Under the pieces are notes generated by a model. It made no database searches. It had not been told where the DNA came from and saw only the letters and a program-made list of their open reading frames with translations. The position numbers and the translations under genes are program-made. DNA of 41,244 nucleotides, taken from assembly GCA_030037525.1 (NCBI GenBank), contig JASHRC010000058.1, positions 1-41,244 on the forward strand. The letters are read 5' to 3'. This document shows positions 8,335-17,098 of the stretch, one piece after another (position 1 is the stretch's first letter; each line of letters opens with the position of its first letter). This DNA is from Candidatus Acidiferrales bacterium. GTDB taxonomy: Bacteria > Acidobacteriota > Terriglobia > Acidiferrales > UBA7541.

Positions 8335-9738
8335 GTGGCCACCCAAGCGCCTGATCACGAAAAGCGGCTGGCGACGCTCGCATCGGTTGGCTCAGCGCTG
8401 GCGCTGGTCGCGCTGAAGGTGGTGCTTGCGGCCGTGACCGGCAGCCTGGGAGTGTTGTCGGAAGCACTGCACTCGATTCTCGATCTGGTCGCCGCCGTCA
8501 TCACCTATCTTTCCGTGCGCGTCGCCGACAAGCCGGCCGACTCTGAGCATCTCTATGGCCACGGTAAAGTCGAGAGCTTTTCCGCATTTGTCGAAACGGG
8601 CCTGCTCGTCCTCACGGCCATCTACATCATCTGGGAGGCCTTCGAGCGATTGCTGGTGCGCCAGGTGCACATTCGCCCGAGCCTGGCCGCCATCGGAATT
8701 CTCGGGGCCTGTATGGGAATTGACTTCGTGCGAGCCCGGGCGCTCGAGCGCGTGGCCAAGAAATATCCGAGCGAAGCGCTGGAAGCCGATGCGCTGCATT
8801 TCCGAACCGACGTATGGAGCACCTTCGTGGTCATCCTGGGAATCACCGGCGCGTGGCTGGGAATCCAGCTCCATCTTCCCGGGCTCGGTATGCTGGACGC
8901 CTTTGCGGCGCTGGGTGTCTCGGGCGTCATCATCTGGATCGGCTCGCGGCTCGGCAAGCGCACCGTGGAAGCCCTGCTCGACGTGGCCCCGCTCGGGTTG
9001 CGCGACCGGATCGTCGGCGCCGTCGATCGAACCAAAGGCGTGCTCGGGACCGAGCGCGTGCGGGTGCGGCGCGCCGGGCAGCGCTACTTCGTCGACGTGA
9101 CCATCAGCGTGCCGCGCACGGCCAGCCTCGAGCAGGCTCACGCCGCCAGCGACGCGGTCGAGCGGAATATCGAGCGGATCATTCCTGCCGACGTGGTTGT
9201 CCACGTCGAACCGCGCAAGCCGCACAACGAGCCCATTTTTGAAACGATTCGCGCCATCGCCCAGCGCCGGGGCCTGGCCATCCACGAGCTGGCGGCCCAT
9301 TATTACGACGGCCATCTGTTCATCGAGCTGCATCTGGAAGTGGACGAGGATGCCAGCCTGCGCGAGGCTCACCAGCGCGCCACCGAACTGGAAGAGGAGA
9401 TTCACCGGGTTACCGACCCGGGCACGCTCGTCAACATTCATATCGAGCCGCTGGGCGCTCGGGTGGCCGGCTCAGAGGAAATGAAGGAACTCTCCGAGTC
9501 CGTCCGGGAGTTTCTCAATTCGCTGCCCGCGGAGTTCGAGCGATTGTCGGATTGTCACGAGGTGCACGTCCGCAGCGTGGACCATCGAATCCTGGTCTCC
9601 TGCCACTGCGCCATGGACGGGAATCTGCCCATCACCGAGGTCCACGATCTCACCGCCGTTCTGGAGCGTCGCGTCAGGGAACGTTTCCCGCAAATCTACC
9701 GGTTGACCATTCATCCCGAGCCGCTCGAGGAAAGCTGA
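8335..9738 (+). CDS. Cation diffusion facilitator transporter with extended C-terminal tail
   Basis: 467-residue CDF-family exporter for Zn/Fe/Mn-like divalent cations at the inner membrane, normally driven by proton antiport. Six helices span about residues 12-205. Both metal-site signatures are visible: SEALHSILD in helix 2 and DALHFRTD in helix 5, each H-x3-D. The tail is far longer than the single cytoplasmic dimerisation domain of standard members of about 300 residues. It reads as up to three ZT-dimer-like units, about 215-295, 300-375 and 380-465; the third is rich in Cys and His. No Shine-Dalgarno is present, and GTG 8335 lies 6 bases after a perfect -10, suggesting leaderless translation. 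The 3' end overlaps the convergent GT39 gene by 65 bases. Metal specificity cannot be read from sequence. Confidence 0.9.
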   Translation: MATQAPDHEKRLATLASVGSALALVALKVVLAAVTGSLGVLSEALHSILDLVAAVITYLSVRVADKPADSEHLYGHGKVESFSAFVETGLLVLTAIYIIWEAFERLLVRQVHIRPSLAAIGILGACMGIDFVRARALERVAKKYPSEALEADALHFRTDVWSTFVVILGITGAWLGIQLHLPGLGMLDAFAALGVSGVIIWIGSRLGKRTVEALLDVAPLGLRDRIVGAVDRTKGVLGTERVRVRRAGQRYFVDVTISVPRTASLEQAHAASDAVERNIERIIPADVVVHVEPRKPHNEPIFETIRAIAQRRGLAIHELAAHYYDGHLFIELHLEVDEDASLREAHQRATELEEEIHRVTDPGTLVNIHIEPLGARVAGSEEMKELSESVREFLNSLPAEFERLSDCHEVHVRSVDHRILVSCHCAMDGNLPITEVHDLTAVLERRVRERFPQIYRLTIHPEPLEES

Positions 9739-11116
9739 ACACCTGCGCCGCAAGCGCAATGACCGCCGGAAAACATTCCAGAACGTAGCGCGGCTCCGGC
9801 GTCTCGATAAAGCTTGCAAAAAAAAGAGTGCGCAGCAGAAGGAAAACCACCAGGAACGCCCAGCCGCACCTGCCTCGCGCGATCCACGCTCCCCCGAGAG
9901 CGAGAGCAACGTACGCGCAGTTGGTCAGAAAAAGGAGCAGCGTGACCACCAGATCTTCGCGGTCGTACTCCCACTCGCTTCGGAGGGGGAACAGTTGACC
10001 GGAAAATGGCAGCAGCTCCACGCGAGGCGTGAACCACATGGCCAACGAGCGGAGCAGCGGAATTCCAAAATAGGTGCGGAACGGGTCGCGCGCGGTGCGC
10101 TCGCGTGCGATTTCGCCAAAGCCGCGATCGATCTCGGGCGCAAGGTTTAGCGTGTCGTTATAGGCTCCGAGCAGGGCGGCAACGCGCTCGCGTTCGGCGG
10201 GCGAGTCGAAGGCGCGTGCCGGGAGGCTATCAGGCGGAATCGGCTCGTCTTCGAGCTTCCAGAGAGTGAGATAGACATCGCCACAACGCCATAGCCAGGT
10301 GCGCGTCCAGGCATGGAATCCCAAGGGCACCCATTCGCCGGGCAGATTCGCATAGCGCGGCGCGAGGAATTCGACTTCGCCGAGCAAGCGCCAATTCCGC
10401 GCCGCCCAAGGCACCAGCGGCAGCACCAGTCCGCTGGTCAGCAGGACCCCGGCGCGTAAGAGCTTCGGCCAATCCGCCGGACTCGACCATCGGACCAGCA
10501 GAACGACTGCCGCCGCAACGAGCAGAAGCGGCGTCTCGGGGCGAACCAGCGCGCCCAGCCCGCCGATGATTCCGGCAAGAAACCAAGGGCTCATGACAAC
10601 TCGGGTTCTATCCGGAGCGGGTGTTTCCGCGTACGCTTCGAGCACCACCAGCAGCCCAAGCGCCGTAAGAAAGGTGACCAGCGTCTCGGTGAGCACGACC
10701 GCGGTGTAGTTGGCCGTGAACGGGCACAGCGCGGCAAGCCACAAACCGGCCATGGCGGCGCGCGGGCGTCGATTCCGAGGGGCCAGCCGGGCGGCAAGGA
10801 GCGCGACGAGAAAACAGGTCCCCAGATCTAAAACGACTTGGGCTAGCATCACCGCCCGCTGGGACCTGCCCGCCACGGCAAACACCGCTGCCAGAAACGC
10901 GGGGTAGCCGGGGACTCGCGTATCGAGCGGCACCAGCCGCCCGTTGATCACCGCACCATAGGTGCCCCTCCGTAGCCAATTCCAGGCCAGCTGGATGTAG
11001 AATGGACTGTCTCCCGAACCGGTGGCAGGGAACCTCAGCACAAAAAAAATGCGCAGTAACAGGCCGGCGAATATGGCGATCGCCGCATTTGCGCGCATCA
11101 GAGTTTTAACGGTCAT
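9674..11116 (-). CDS. GT39/ArnT-like integral membrane glycosyltransferase (copy 1)
   Basis: 480-residue polytopic membrane protein of the PMT/ArnT (GT-C) superfamily, which transfers sugars from polyprenyl-phosphate donors to lipid or protein on the outer face of the inner membrane. It has about 10-12 hydrophobic segments. The N-terminal loop after the first helix holds the acidic residue typical of GT-C folds (GSGDSPFY), and RVPGYPAFLA follows. The C-terminus carries ETPEPRYVLECFPA, shared almost exactly with the second copy at 25915-27486. Its acceptor is unknown. The next gene, transcribed divergently 39 bases away, encodes the GH18-CE4-GT2 fusion, so a joint role in surface polysaccharide is plausible but unproven. 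Confidence 0.82.
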   Translation of the reverse strand: MTVKTLMRANAAIAIFAGLLLRIFFVLRFPATGSGDSPFYIQLAWNWLRRGTYGAVINGRLVPLDTRVPGYPAFLAAVFAVAGRSQRAVMLAQVVLDLGTCFLVALLAARLAPRNRRPRAAMAGLWLAALCPFTANYTAVVLTETLVTFLTALGLLVVLEAYAETPAPDRTRVVMSPWFLAGIIGGLGALVRPETPLLLVAAAVVLLVRWSSPADWPKLLRAGVLLTSGLVLPLVPWAARNWRLLGEVEFLAPRYANLPGEWVPLGFHAWTRTWLWRCGDVYLTLWKLEDEPIPPDSLPARAFDSPAERERVAALLGAYNDTLNLAPEIDRGFGEIARERTARDPFRTYFGIPLLRSLAMWFTPRVELLPFSGQLFPLRSEWEYDREDLVVTLLLFLTNCAYVALALGGAWIARGRCGWAFLVVFLLLRTLFFASFIETPEPRYVLECFPAVIALAAQVFSFPRAARDEWSTGRFAGNVP

Positions 11117-11155
11117 GGACGGTTTTCTGGTGGATCGCTAGCTTGAGTCGCCCCA

Positions 11156-14100
11156 ATGGCTGAAGGCAAGCCCATTTTCTATGACGAACAGCACCGGCGC
11201 TGGCGCCGAACCCGCCTGGTGCTGGAGATCGCCGGCTCCTTCTTCACCATCGTCCTGGTCATCTTCCTCGCCAATGTGGTGCGCAACCCGGAGCTGCCGG
11301 ACATTCTCCGTCCGGACCTGCACGAAGGCCTGCACGCGATCCCGGCGAAACTGAAGCCGGCGGTGCGGCGATCTCGGAGGCGCAAGGTCGCTTCACTCGG
11401 GCGTGTGCCGCAGAATTACGATCCTCTGCGCGCCGCATTCTACGTGAGCGACGATTACACCAGCCTGGCCTCGCTCCAGCTGCACTACCACCAGATCGAC
11501 CTGCTGATCCCGGAAGCACTGCATGCCATATCGGCCGACGGCAGGCTGGTTGCCGATCAGGATCAAAATCTCGCCGCGTTTCTTCGAGGTTTGCAGAAGC
11601 GCGCCAACCCCATTGAATTGCCGCTGATGCCGATGGTCAATAATTACGACGCAGTCGGGAACCAATGGTGTCCGCCCGGGTTCCTCCAGATGCTGGCCAA
11701 TCCCGCCGCGCGCACTCGCCTCGGAACGGAACTTGAGCAATATGCCGATGCCGAGCATGAGTCCGGCATCGTGGTGGATTTCGAGTCGCTGCCGAAATCG
11801 AGCCAGAAGGATTTCGAGGCCTTCGTGCACGATCTCTCGGTCGACCTGCACGCCAGGAATTTGAAGTTGATGGTGGGTCTGCCGGCGGCGGACTGGAGCT
11901 ATGACTACAAGTATTTCGCCTCTCAGGCCGACGCCATCATTCTGATGAACTACGATTTCCGCTGGTCTTCCTCCGATCCCGGGCCGATTGCTCCCCAGGA
12001 TTGGTTCGAGCGCAACATCGCCAATATGGTGAAGATCGTGCCGCCGGAAAAAATCGTCATGGGCATTGCCAACTATGGCTACGACTGGCCGGCAAAAACC
12101 AGGAGCGATCCGCATCCGCTGGCGCAATCGGTGACCTTTCAGCAGAGCGTAATCACGGCGGTCGAGTCGGGAGCCGACATCACCTTCGATGGAGACTCCT
12201 TTAATCCGCACTATTCCTATGAGGATGAAAACAATCGCGTGCACACGGTCTGGCTGACCGACGGCGTTACGGCCTACAACCAGCTGCGCGCCGCCGAGCG
12301 CGCCGGAGTCCAAGGCACGGCACTCTGGCGGCTGGGCATGGAGGATCCTTCGATCTGGTCGATCTGGGATACGACGCATGCCGATGACGCGGCGCGCGCC
12401 AAGCTCGAGGACATCCCTCCCGGCTACGACCTGGTTCTGGAAGGTGCCGGCGACATCTGGAAAATCACGGCAACGCCGCAAGCCGGCCGGCGGGCATTTG
12501 AATACGATCGGGACTCGGACACCTTCGATGACGAGAGTTTCCAGAGTTATCCCGTCTCCTGGCGCATCCAGCAGATGGGCGCCCAGCCGCACAAAGTGGC
12601 GCTCAGTTTTGATGACGGACCCGACCCGGCTTGGACGCCCAAAATTCTCGATATCCTGAAGCAGAAACGAGCTCCGGCGGCATTTTTTGCCATCGGGGAG
12701 TCGGCCAACGAGTACCCGGACATCGTGAAGCGAGAGTATGCCGAGGGCCATGAGATCGGCAACCATACCTTCACACATCCTGAATTTGATTTGGAGCGCC
12801 TCAGCAAGACCGAGCTTCAGGTCCAGCTGAATCTGACCGAGCTGCTGCTGGAAAGCTATCTGGGCGTCAAGACCACGCTGTTTCGTCCGCCATACGGGAT
12901 CGATCATCAGCCGGAAAACGCAGCGGAGGTTCAGCTCCTGCCCATCCCGCAATCGATGGGATACATGATCGTCGGCGCGCGTATCGATCCTCACGATTGG
13001 GGTGAGGCCAACGGCCAGCCGCCGCCGCCGGTCAGTAAGGTGGTCGACCGGGCTCTGGCGGAAGCCAGCAAGGGCAATATCATCTTGCTGCACGACGGCG
13101 GGGGCGACCGGAGCCACACGGTCGCGGCTCTGCCGGAAATCATCGACCGTTTGCGCGCCAGGGGCTACCAGTTCGTGTCCGTTTCCGATTTGCTCGGGCA
13201 GCAGCGTGCCCAACTGATGCCGCCACTTAGTCATCGCGAGTGGCTCCTGGTCAGGGCCGATGCCTTTATCTTCGAGGCGTTTCGGTGGCTGCGATCGAGT
13301 ATTGCTTTCATTTTTGTGGCCGGCATTTTGCTGGTGAGCGGCCGCGCGCTCGTCATCGGAATCTTGGCGCTAGTCGAAAAGATGCGGCCTCGGCCCGAGG
13401 ATCATCCCGAATATCAACCTGAGGTCACCATTCTGATCCCCGCATACAACGAGGAAGCGGTGATTGTCGATACGGTTCGCGCGGCGCTGGCTTCCAACTA
13501 CCCGAAACTCGAGATCCTGGTGGTGAACGACGGCTCACGGGACCGGACCGCGGAACTGGTCCGGTCGAATTTCGGCCGGGACCGGCGGGTGCGCCTGCTG
13601 ATGCAGACAAACCACGGCAAGCCGTCGGCGCTCAATCATGGCCTGGCCGAAGCCACCGGTGAAATCGTGATCTCGATCGACGCGGACACCATGGTCGATC
13701 CCGAAGCAGTGCCGCGGCTGGTCCGTCATTTTGCCGACCCCAAGGTCGGAGCGGTGGCCGGCAACGTCAAAGTGATGAACCGCAACCGCTGGATCACGCG
13801 CTGGCAGGCGCTCGAGTACATCACCAGCCAGAATCTGGAGAAGCGCGCCTTCGATCTGCTCAATTGCATTCCGGTGGTTCCGGGAGCGGTCGGGGCGTGG
13901 CGCACCGACCTGCTCCGCAGCAAGGGCGGCTTTTCGGGCGATACGGTTGCAGAAGACACCGACCTCACCCTGACCATTCGCCGCAGCGGCTGGAAAATTC
14001 TTTATGACGAAGACGCGATCGGCCGCACCGAAGCTCCGGAAAATGTCGACATGCTGGTCCGCCAGAGATTCCGCTGGACGTTCGGCACCCTGCAGGCGGT

Positions 14101-14572
14101 CTGGAAGCATCGCGATACTGCGGGGAATCCGCGCTACGGCACTCTCGGCTGGATCGCCATTCCCAATATTTTCCTGTTCCAGATCGTGCTGCCGCTCGTC
14201 TCGCCGGTGATCGACGTGCTGTTCCTGGTTTCGATCGCTCTCTGGGGTCTTGCGCAGCTTCAAATCGCACGCCTGCCGCAGCTGTGGACGTCACGGGACG
14301 TGGAGCGCTCCCTGATTTTCTTCGCTATTTTCATGGTGATTGACCTCTTCACCTGCGTGGTCGCGTTCGCTTTGGACAGGCACGAAGACTGGACGCTGCT
14401 CGCGCCGCTGATCCTGCAGCGCTTCTACTACCGGCAGATGATGTATGTGGTGCTGTTCAAGGCGCTCGAGGAAGCCCTCCGCGGCAGAGCTGTTGGCTGG
14501 CGCGGCGTTGAGCCGCAATTGCCTCCCCGAGCACCCTCGCCACCGCCACCCGCCACCGTAGCCGAGGTCTGA
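11156..14572 (+). CDS. Trimodular GH18 - polysaccharide deacetylase (CE4) - GT2 synthase fusion
   Basis: 1138 residues. A transmembrane helix (22-42) is followed by a GH18-like domain (about 90-415) with GIVVDFE; D208 and E210 are kept, but the two earlier Asp of DxxDxDxE are Ser203 and Val206. Next is a CE4 deacetylase (about 478-680): FDDGPD (D486, D487), H537 and H541 in NHTFTH, RPPYG (577-581), LHDGGG (H646). After helices at 713-740 comes a processive GT2 domain (755-980): NDGS, DAD (842-844), ED (933-934) and QRFRW (970-974), then three or more membrane helices. This order parallels PgaB (deacetylase plus hydrolase) and PgaC (synthase) of poly-N-acetylglucosamine export in one chain. 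It likely makes and trims a beta-linked aminosugar polymer. Topology requires the GT2 domain in the cytoplasm and the other two outside, consistent with the helix positions. Confidence 0.88.
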   Translation: MAEGKPIFYDEQHRRWRRTRLVLEIAGSFFTIVLVIFLANVVRNPELPDILRPDLHEGLHAIPAKLKPAVRRSRRRKVASLGRVPQNYDPLRAAFYVSDDYTSLASLQLHYHQIDLLIPEALHAISADGRLVADQDQNLAAFLRGLQKRANPIELPLMPMVNNYDAVGNQWCPPGFLQMLANPAARTRLGTELEQYADAEHESGIVVDFESLPKSSQKDFEAFVHDLSVDLHARNLKLMVGLPAADWSYDYKYFASQADAIILMNYDFRWSSSDPGPIAPQDWFERNIANMVKIVPPEKIVMGIANYGYDWPAKTRSDPHPLAQSVTFQQSVITAVESGADITFDGDSFNPHYSYEDENNRVHTVWLTDGVTAYNQLRAAERAGVQGTALWRLGMEDPSIWSIWDTTHADDAARAKLEDIPPGYDLVLEGAGDIWKITATPQAGRRAFEYDRDSDTFDDESFQSYPVSWRIQQMGAQPHKVALSFDDGPDPAWTPKILDILKQKRAPAAFFAIGESANEYPDIVKREYAEGHEIGNHTFTHPEFDLERLSKTELQVQLNLTELLLESYLGVKTTLFRPPYGIDHQPENAAEVQLLPIPQSMGYMIVGARIDPHDWGEANGQPPPPVSKVVDRALAEASKGNIILLHDGGGDRSHTVAALPEIIDRLRARGYQFVSVSDLLGQQRAQLMPPLSHREWLLVRADAFIFEAFRWLRSSIAFIFVAGILLVSGRALVIGILALVEKMRPRPEDHPEYQPEVTILIPAYNEEAVIVDTVRAALASNYPKLEILVVNDGSRDRTAELVRSNFGRDRRVRLLMQTNHGKPSALNHGLAEATGEIVISIDADTMVDPEAVPRLVRHFADPKVGAVAGNVKVMNRNRWITRWQALEYITSQNLEKRAFDLLNCIPVVPGAVGAWRTDLLRSKGGFSGDTVAEDTDLTLTIRRSGWKILYDEDAIGRTEAPENVDMLVRQRFRWTFGTLQAVWKHRDTAGNPRYGTLGWIAIPNIFLFQIVLPLVSPVIDVLFLVSIALWGLAQLQIARLPQLWTSRDVERSLIFFAIFMVIDLFTCVVAFALDRHEDWTLLAPLILQRFYYRQMMYVVLFKALEEALRGRAVGWRGVEPQLPPRAPSPPPPATVAEV

Positions 14573-14587
14573 TCCACCATTCCTGCG

Positions 14588-14627
14588 CCGGAGGCGACCG
14601 CCTTCCGGTCGTTCTCCCGATCGGGAG
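14588..14627 (+). terminator. Tandem hairpins after the GH18-CE4-GT2 gene
   Basis: An imperfect hairpin (14588-14608, arms CCGGAGGCG and CGCCTTCCGG) is followed by a perfect 14-base palindrome CTCCCGATCGGGAG (14614-14627). They begin 16 bases after the stop codon. No T-run follows, so they may protect the 3' end or act with Rho rather than as a classical intrinsic terminator. Confidence 0.4.
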
Positions 14628-14779
14628 CCTGCTTCAGCGGGCCGCCCAGGGCGCCTCTAGAATCCATTGATTTTCAAGCCATGGATCGGGCTTTTTCCTG
14701 CGATTGGGACCGAAACTCTGCTAGTATGAGGCCTGTTGGTGGGCTGCACCCCGCTTTGGGGGCGGCACCGGAGGACCAC

Positions 14780-15673
14780 ATGAGCTCCCAAGCACATGCG
14801 GGCAGCGGGAAAGTCACCGTGCCCGACATTCTCTCCCGCAAGTCTGGGTCGTTTCGGCAAAAGATCACTTCCATCACAGCGTACGACTATCCGACGGCGC
14901 GCCTGCTCGATGCGGCCGGCGTGGATATTTTGCTGGTGGGCGATTCGCTCGGCATGGTGGTGCTGGGTTATGACAGCACGCTGCCCGTGACGGTGGAAGA
15001 CATGATTCACCATACGCGCGCCGTTCGCCGCGGCACGCGCCGCGCCCTGGTCGTCACGGACATGCCTTATGGCAGCTTTCACGTCTCGCTCGATGAATCG
15101 GTACGCAATGCGGTGCGGCTGGTGAAGGAAGGGGCCGAAGCGGTGAAAGTCGAAGGTGGCGAACGCCGCATCGAGCTGATCGCACGGCTGGTCGAGGCGG
15201 AAATTCCGGTGATGGGCCACGTGGGCCTCACCCCGCAATCGGTCAATGCGCTGGGCGGGTTCCGCGTGCAAGGGAAAACGGGTGATGCGGCACGCCAGGT
15301 CGAGCGCGATGCCCGGGCCGTGGAGGCGGCCGGAGCCTTCGCCGTGGTGCTCGAAGCGGTGCCGCGCGAAGTCGCGGCGGCTATCACCGAGCAACTGCGG
15401 GTCCCCACGATCGGGATCGGTGCCGGGCCGGATTGCGACGGCCAGGTAATGGTGTTTCACGATCTGGTCGAGTACGGGACCGAGCATCGACCAAAGTTCG
15501 CGCGGCCGTATGGGAACCTGTCGGCAGAGATCTCGCGCGCTGCGGCCGAATACTGTGAGGATGTGCGCAGCGGCCGCTTCCCGTCCGATGCGGAGTCGTA
15601 TCACCAAGTTGCGCGAGCGCCCGATGAAATCGCGCTGAACTCTGGAAGCGACCCCCGGAGAAGGCTGCCATGA
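14780..15673 (+). CDS. panB: 3-methyl-2-oxobutanoate hydroxymethyltransferase
   Basis: First committed enzyme of pantothenate synthesis: transfers a hydroxymethyl group from methylenetetrahydrofolate to alpha-ketoisovalerate, giving ketopantoate. 297 residues from ATG 14780, chosen because GGAGG lies 5 bases upstream; an earlier in-frame ATG at 14681 has no such site. Family motifs are clear: ITAYDYPTARLLD, LVGDSLGMVVLGYD (D55), D94, KVEGG (E125), GHVGLTPQS (146-154), VLEAVP (E192) and IGIGAG (211-216). The TGA overlaps the ATG of the DinB-like gene in ATGA, so the two are translationally coupled. panC follows after the DinB-like gene. panD and panE are not in the window. Confidence 0.96.
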   Translation: MSSQAHAGSGKVTVPDILSRKSGSFRQKITSITAYDYPTARLLDAAGVDILLVGDSLGMVVLGYDSTLPVTVEDMIHHTRAVRRGTRRALVVTDMPYGSFHVSLDESVRNAVRLVKEGAEAVKVEGGERRIELIARLVEAEIPVMGHVGLTPQSVNALGGFRVQGKTGDAARQVERDARAVEAAGAFAVVLEAVPREVAAAITEQLRVPTIGIGAGPDCDGQVMVFHDLVEYGTEHRPKFARPYGNLSAEISRAAAEYCEDVRSGRFPSDAESYHQVARAPDEIALNSGSDPRRRLP

Positions 15674-16179
15674 ATTTGGAAGACGTCCGTACCCTGTATG
15701 ACTACAACGCCTGGGCGAACCATCGCGTGCTCGGAGCCTGCGCGGCGGTTTCCCCCGGCGATTTCACGCGCGATTTGGCATCGAGCTTCCCTTCGTTGCG
15801 CGATACGCTTGCGCACCTCTACGGCGCGGAGTGGGTGTGGCTCGAGCGCTGGCACGGGCGCACGCCCACCGCGCTTCCATCGGGAGTTGATTTCCCGGAT
15901 CTGGAAACGACCGCGAGGCGAATGGCGGAGGTCGATCGCAATCTGATCGACTATGTGGCGTCGCTCCGGGCGGGCGATCTGGAGCGGGTGCTCGAAATCA
16001 AGACCACGGCGGGAGTCCCCTTCGCGCAGCCACTCTGGCAGATGCTTCAACACGTGGCCAATCACAGCACCTACCACCGCGGCCAAGTCACGACCTTGCT
16101 GAGGCAGCTCGGCGCGAAAGCGGTGAGCACGGACCTGATTGGTTTCTATCGGGAGCGCGCCGCGCAGGCCAAGGCGTAA
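15670..16179 (+). CDS. DinB/YfiT-like four-helix metalloprotein
   Basis: 169 residues of the DinB superfamily. The metal-binding His triad is visible: H49 (DTLAHLYGAE), H132 and H136 (HVANHSTYHRGQ). Members are small four-helix bundles; several are thiol transferases using bacillithiol, mycothiol or other thiols, but most are uncharacterised. The gene overlaps panB by 4 bases and ends 28 bases before panC, so it sits inside the pantothenate operon. No direct link to pantothenate chemistry is known to me. Context suggests co-expression, not function. Confidence 0.87.
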   Translation: MNLEDVRTLYDYNAWANHRVLGACAAVSPGDFTRDLASSFPSLRDTLAHLYGAEWVWLERWHGRTPTALPSGVDFPDLETTARRMAEVDRNLIDYVASLRAGDLERVLEIKTTAGVPFAQPLWQMLQHVANHSTYHRGQVTTLLRQLGAKAVSTDLIGFYRERAAQAKA

Positions 16180-16207
16180 CGGCAGATGTCGCGACTCCTG
16201 CCCCGCA

Positions 16208-17080
16208 ATGGAAACCATTCACACGGTTGCCTGGATGAAGCAGGTCGCCTCGGCAGCGCGGCGCGACGAGCGCGTGCTGGGGCTGGTCCCCACCATGGGG
16301 GCCCTCCATGAGGGCCATCTCTCGCTGGTGCGGGCCGCGCAACAGCAGTGCTCGCCGGTGGTGGTCTCGATCTTCGTAAATCCCAAACAATTCGGGCCCG
16401 CCGAAGACTTCCAGAAATATCCGCGCCCGCTCGATCGGGACCGCGCTCTGCTCGAAGCGCTCGGCGTGGACTATCTGTTTGTGCCGTCGATCGAGGAAAT
16501 GTATCCGGCGGGATTTCGCACCCGCGTCGTGGTGGAGGGACTGGGCGACCGGCTGGAGGGCCGCTCGCGGCCAGGGCATTTTGGCGGCGTGACCACGGTC
16601 GTGTTGAAGCTCCTTGAAATTGCGCAGCCGCGGTTCGCCTTTTTTGGCCGCAAGGACGCGCAGCAGGTGCGCATCATCGAGCAAATGGTAGGGGATCTGA
16701 ATCTCGACGCAGAAATCGTGGTGCGCCCGATTGTGCGCGACGCCGATGGGCTGGCACTTTCCTCACGAAACGCCTATCTCGATGCCGAGGAGCGCGCCGC
16801 CGCACGGGCGCTCTATCAATCGCTGGACGCGGTAAGACGAGCGGTCGCTCGCGGCGAGCGCGAGCGAACCCAGTTGCTCACCGCTTTGCGCAAAGTGATT
16901 GAGCAAGAGCCCAAAGTCGCTCTCGACTACGCGGAAATCGTGGAAGCCGACACGTTTGAGCCCGTAGGAAACCTTCGCAAGACCTCCTATGTACTGGTCG
17001 CCGCGCGGGTCGGCCAGACCCGGCTGATCGATAACGCGCTCCTCGAGCCCGCAGGCGAGTCCTTCCTGGTGACGCTTTAG
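16208..17080 (+). CDS. panC: Pantothenate synthetase (pantoate-beta-alanine ligase)
   Basis: ATP-dependent ligase joining pantoate and beta-alanine. 290 residues from ATG 16208; an open frame continues upstream to 16139, but the family N-terminus starts at METIHTV. Motifs: PTMGALHEGH (HxGH, H34-H37), SIFVNPKQFGP, RPGHFGGVTTVV, FGRKDAQQ and SSRNAYL (the KMSKS-like region). It completes panB-dinB-panC on the plus strand, and converges on bcp with an 18-base gap. Confidence 0.96.
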   Translation: METIHTVAWMKQVASAARRDERVLGLVPTMGALHEGHLSLVRAAQQQCSPVVVSIFVNPKQFGPAEDFQKYPRPLDRDRALLEALGVDYLFVPSIEEMYPAGFRTRVVVEGLGDRLEGRSRPGHFGGVTTVVLKLLEIAQPRFAFFGRKDAQQVRIIEQMVGDLNLDAEIVVRPIVRDADGLALSSRNAYLDAEERAAARALYQSLDAVRRAVARGERERTQLLTALRKVIEQEPKVALDYAEIVEADTFEPVGNLRKTSYVLVAARVGQTRLIDNALLEPAGESFLVTL

Positions 17081-17098
17081 TGAAGGCGCGAGCCGCGA

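Noticed and set aside
5417-8416. 999-codon open frame on the plus strand opposite secA
   Set aside because: It mirrors secA codon by codon, as expected from biased third positions in GC-rich DNA. It has no recognisable domain and no ribosome-binding site, while secA is certain.
11393-13234. 613-codon minus-strand frame opposite the GH18-CE4-GT2 gene
   Set aside because: Antisense shadow; composition follows the complementary codons and no family is seen.
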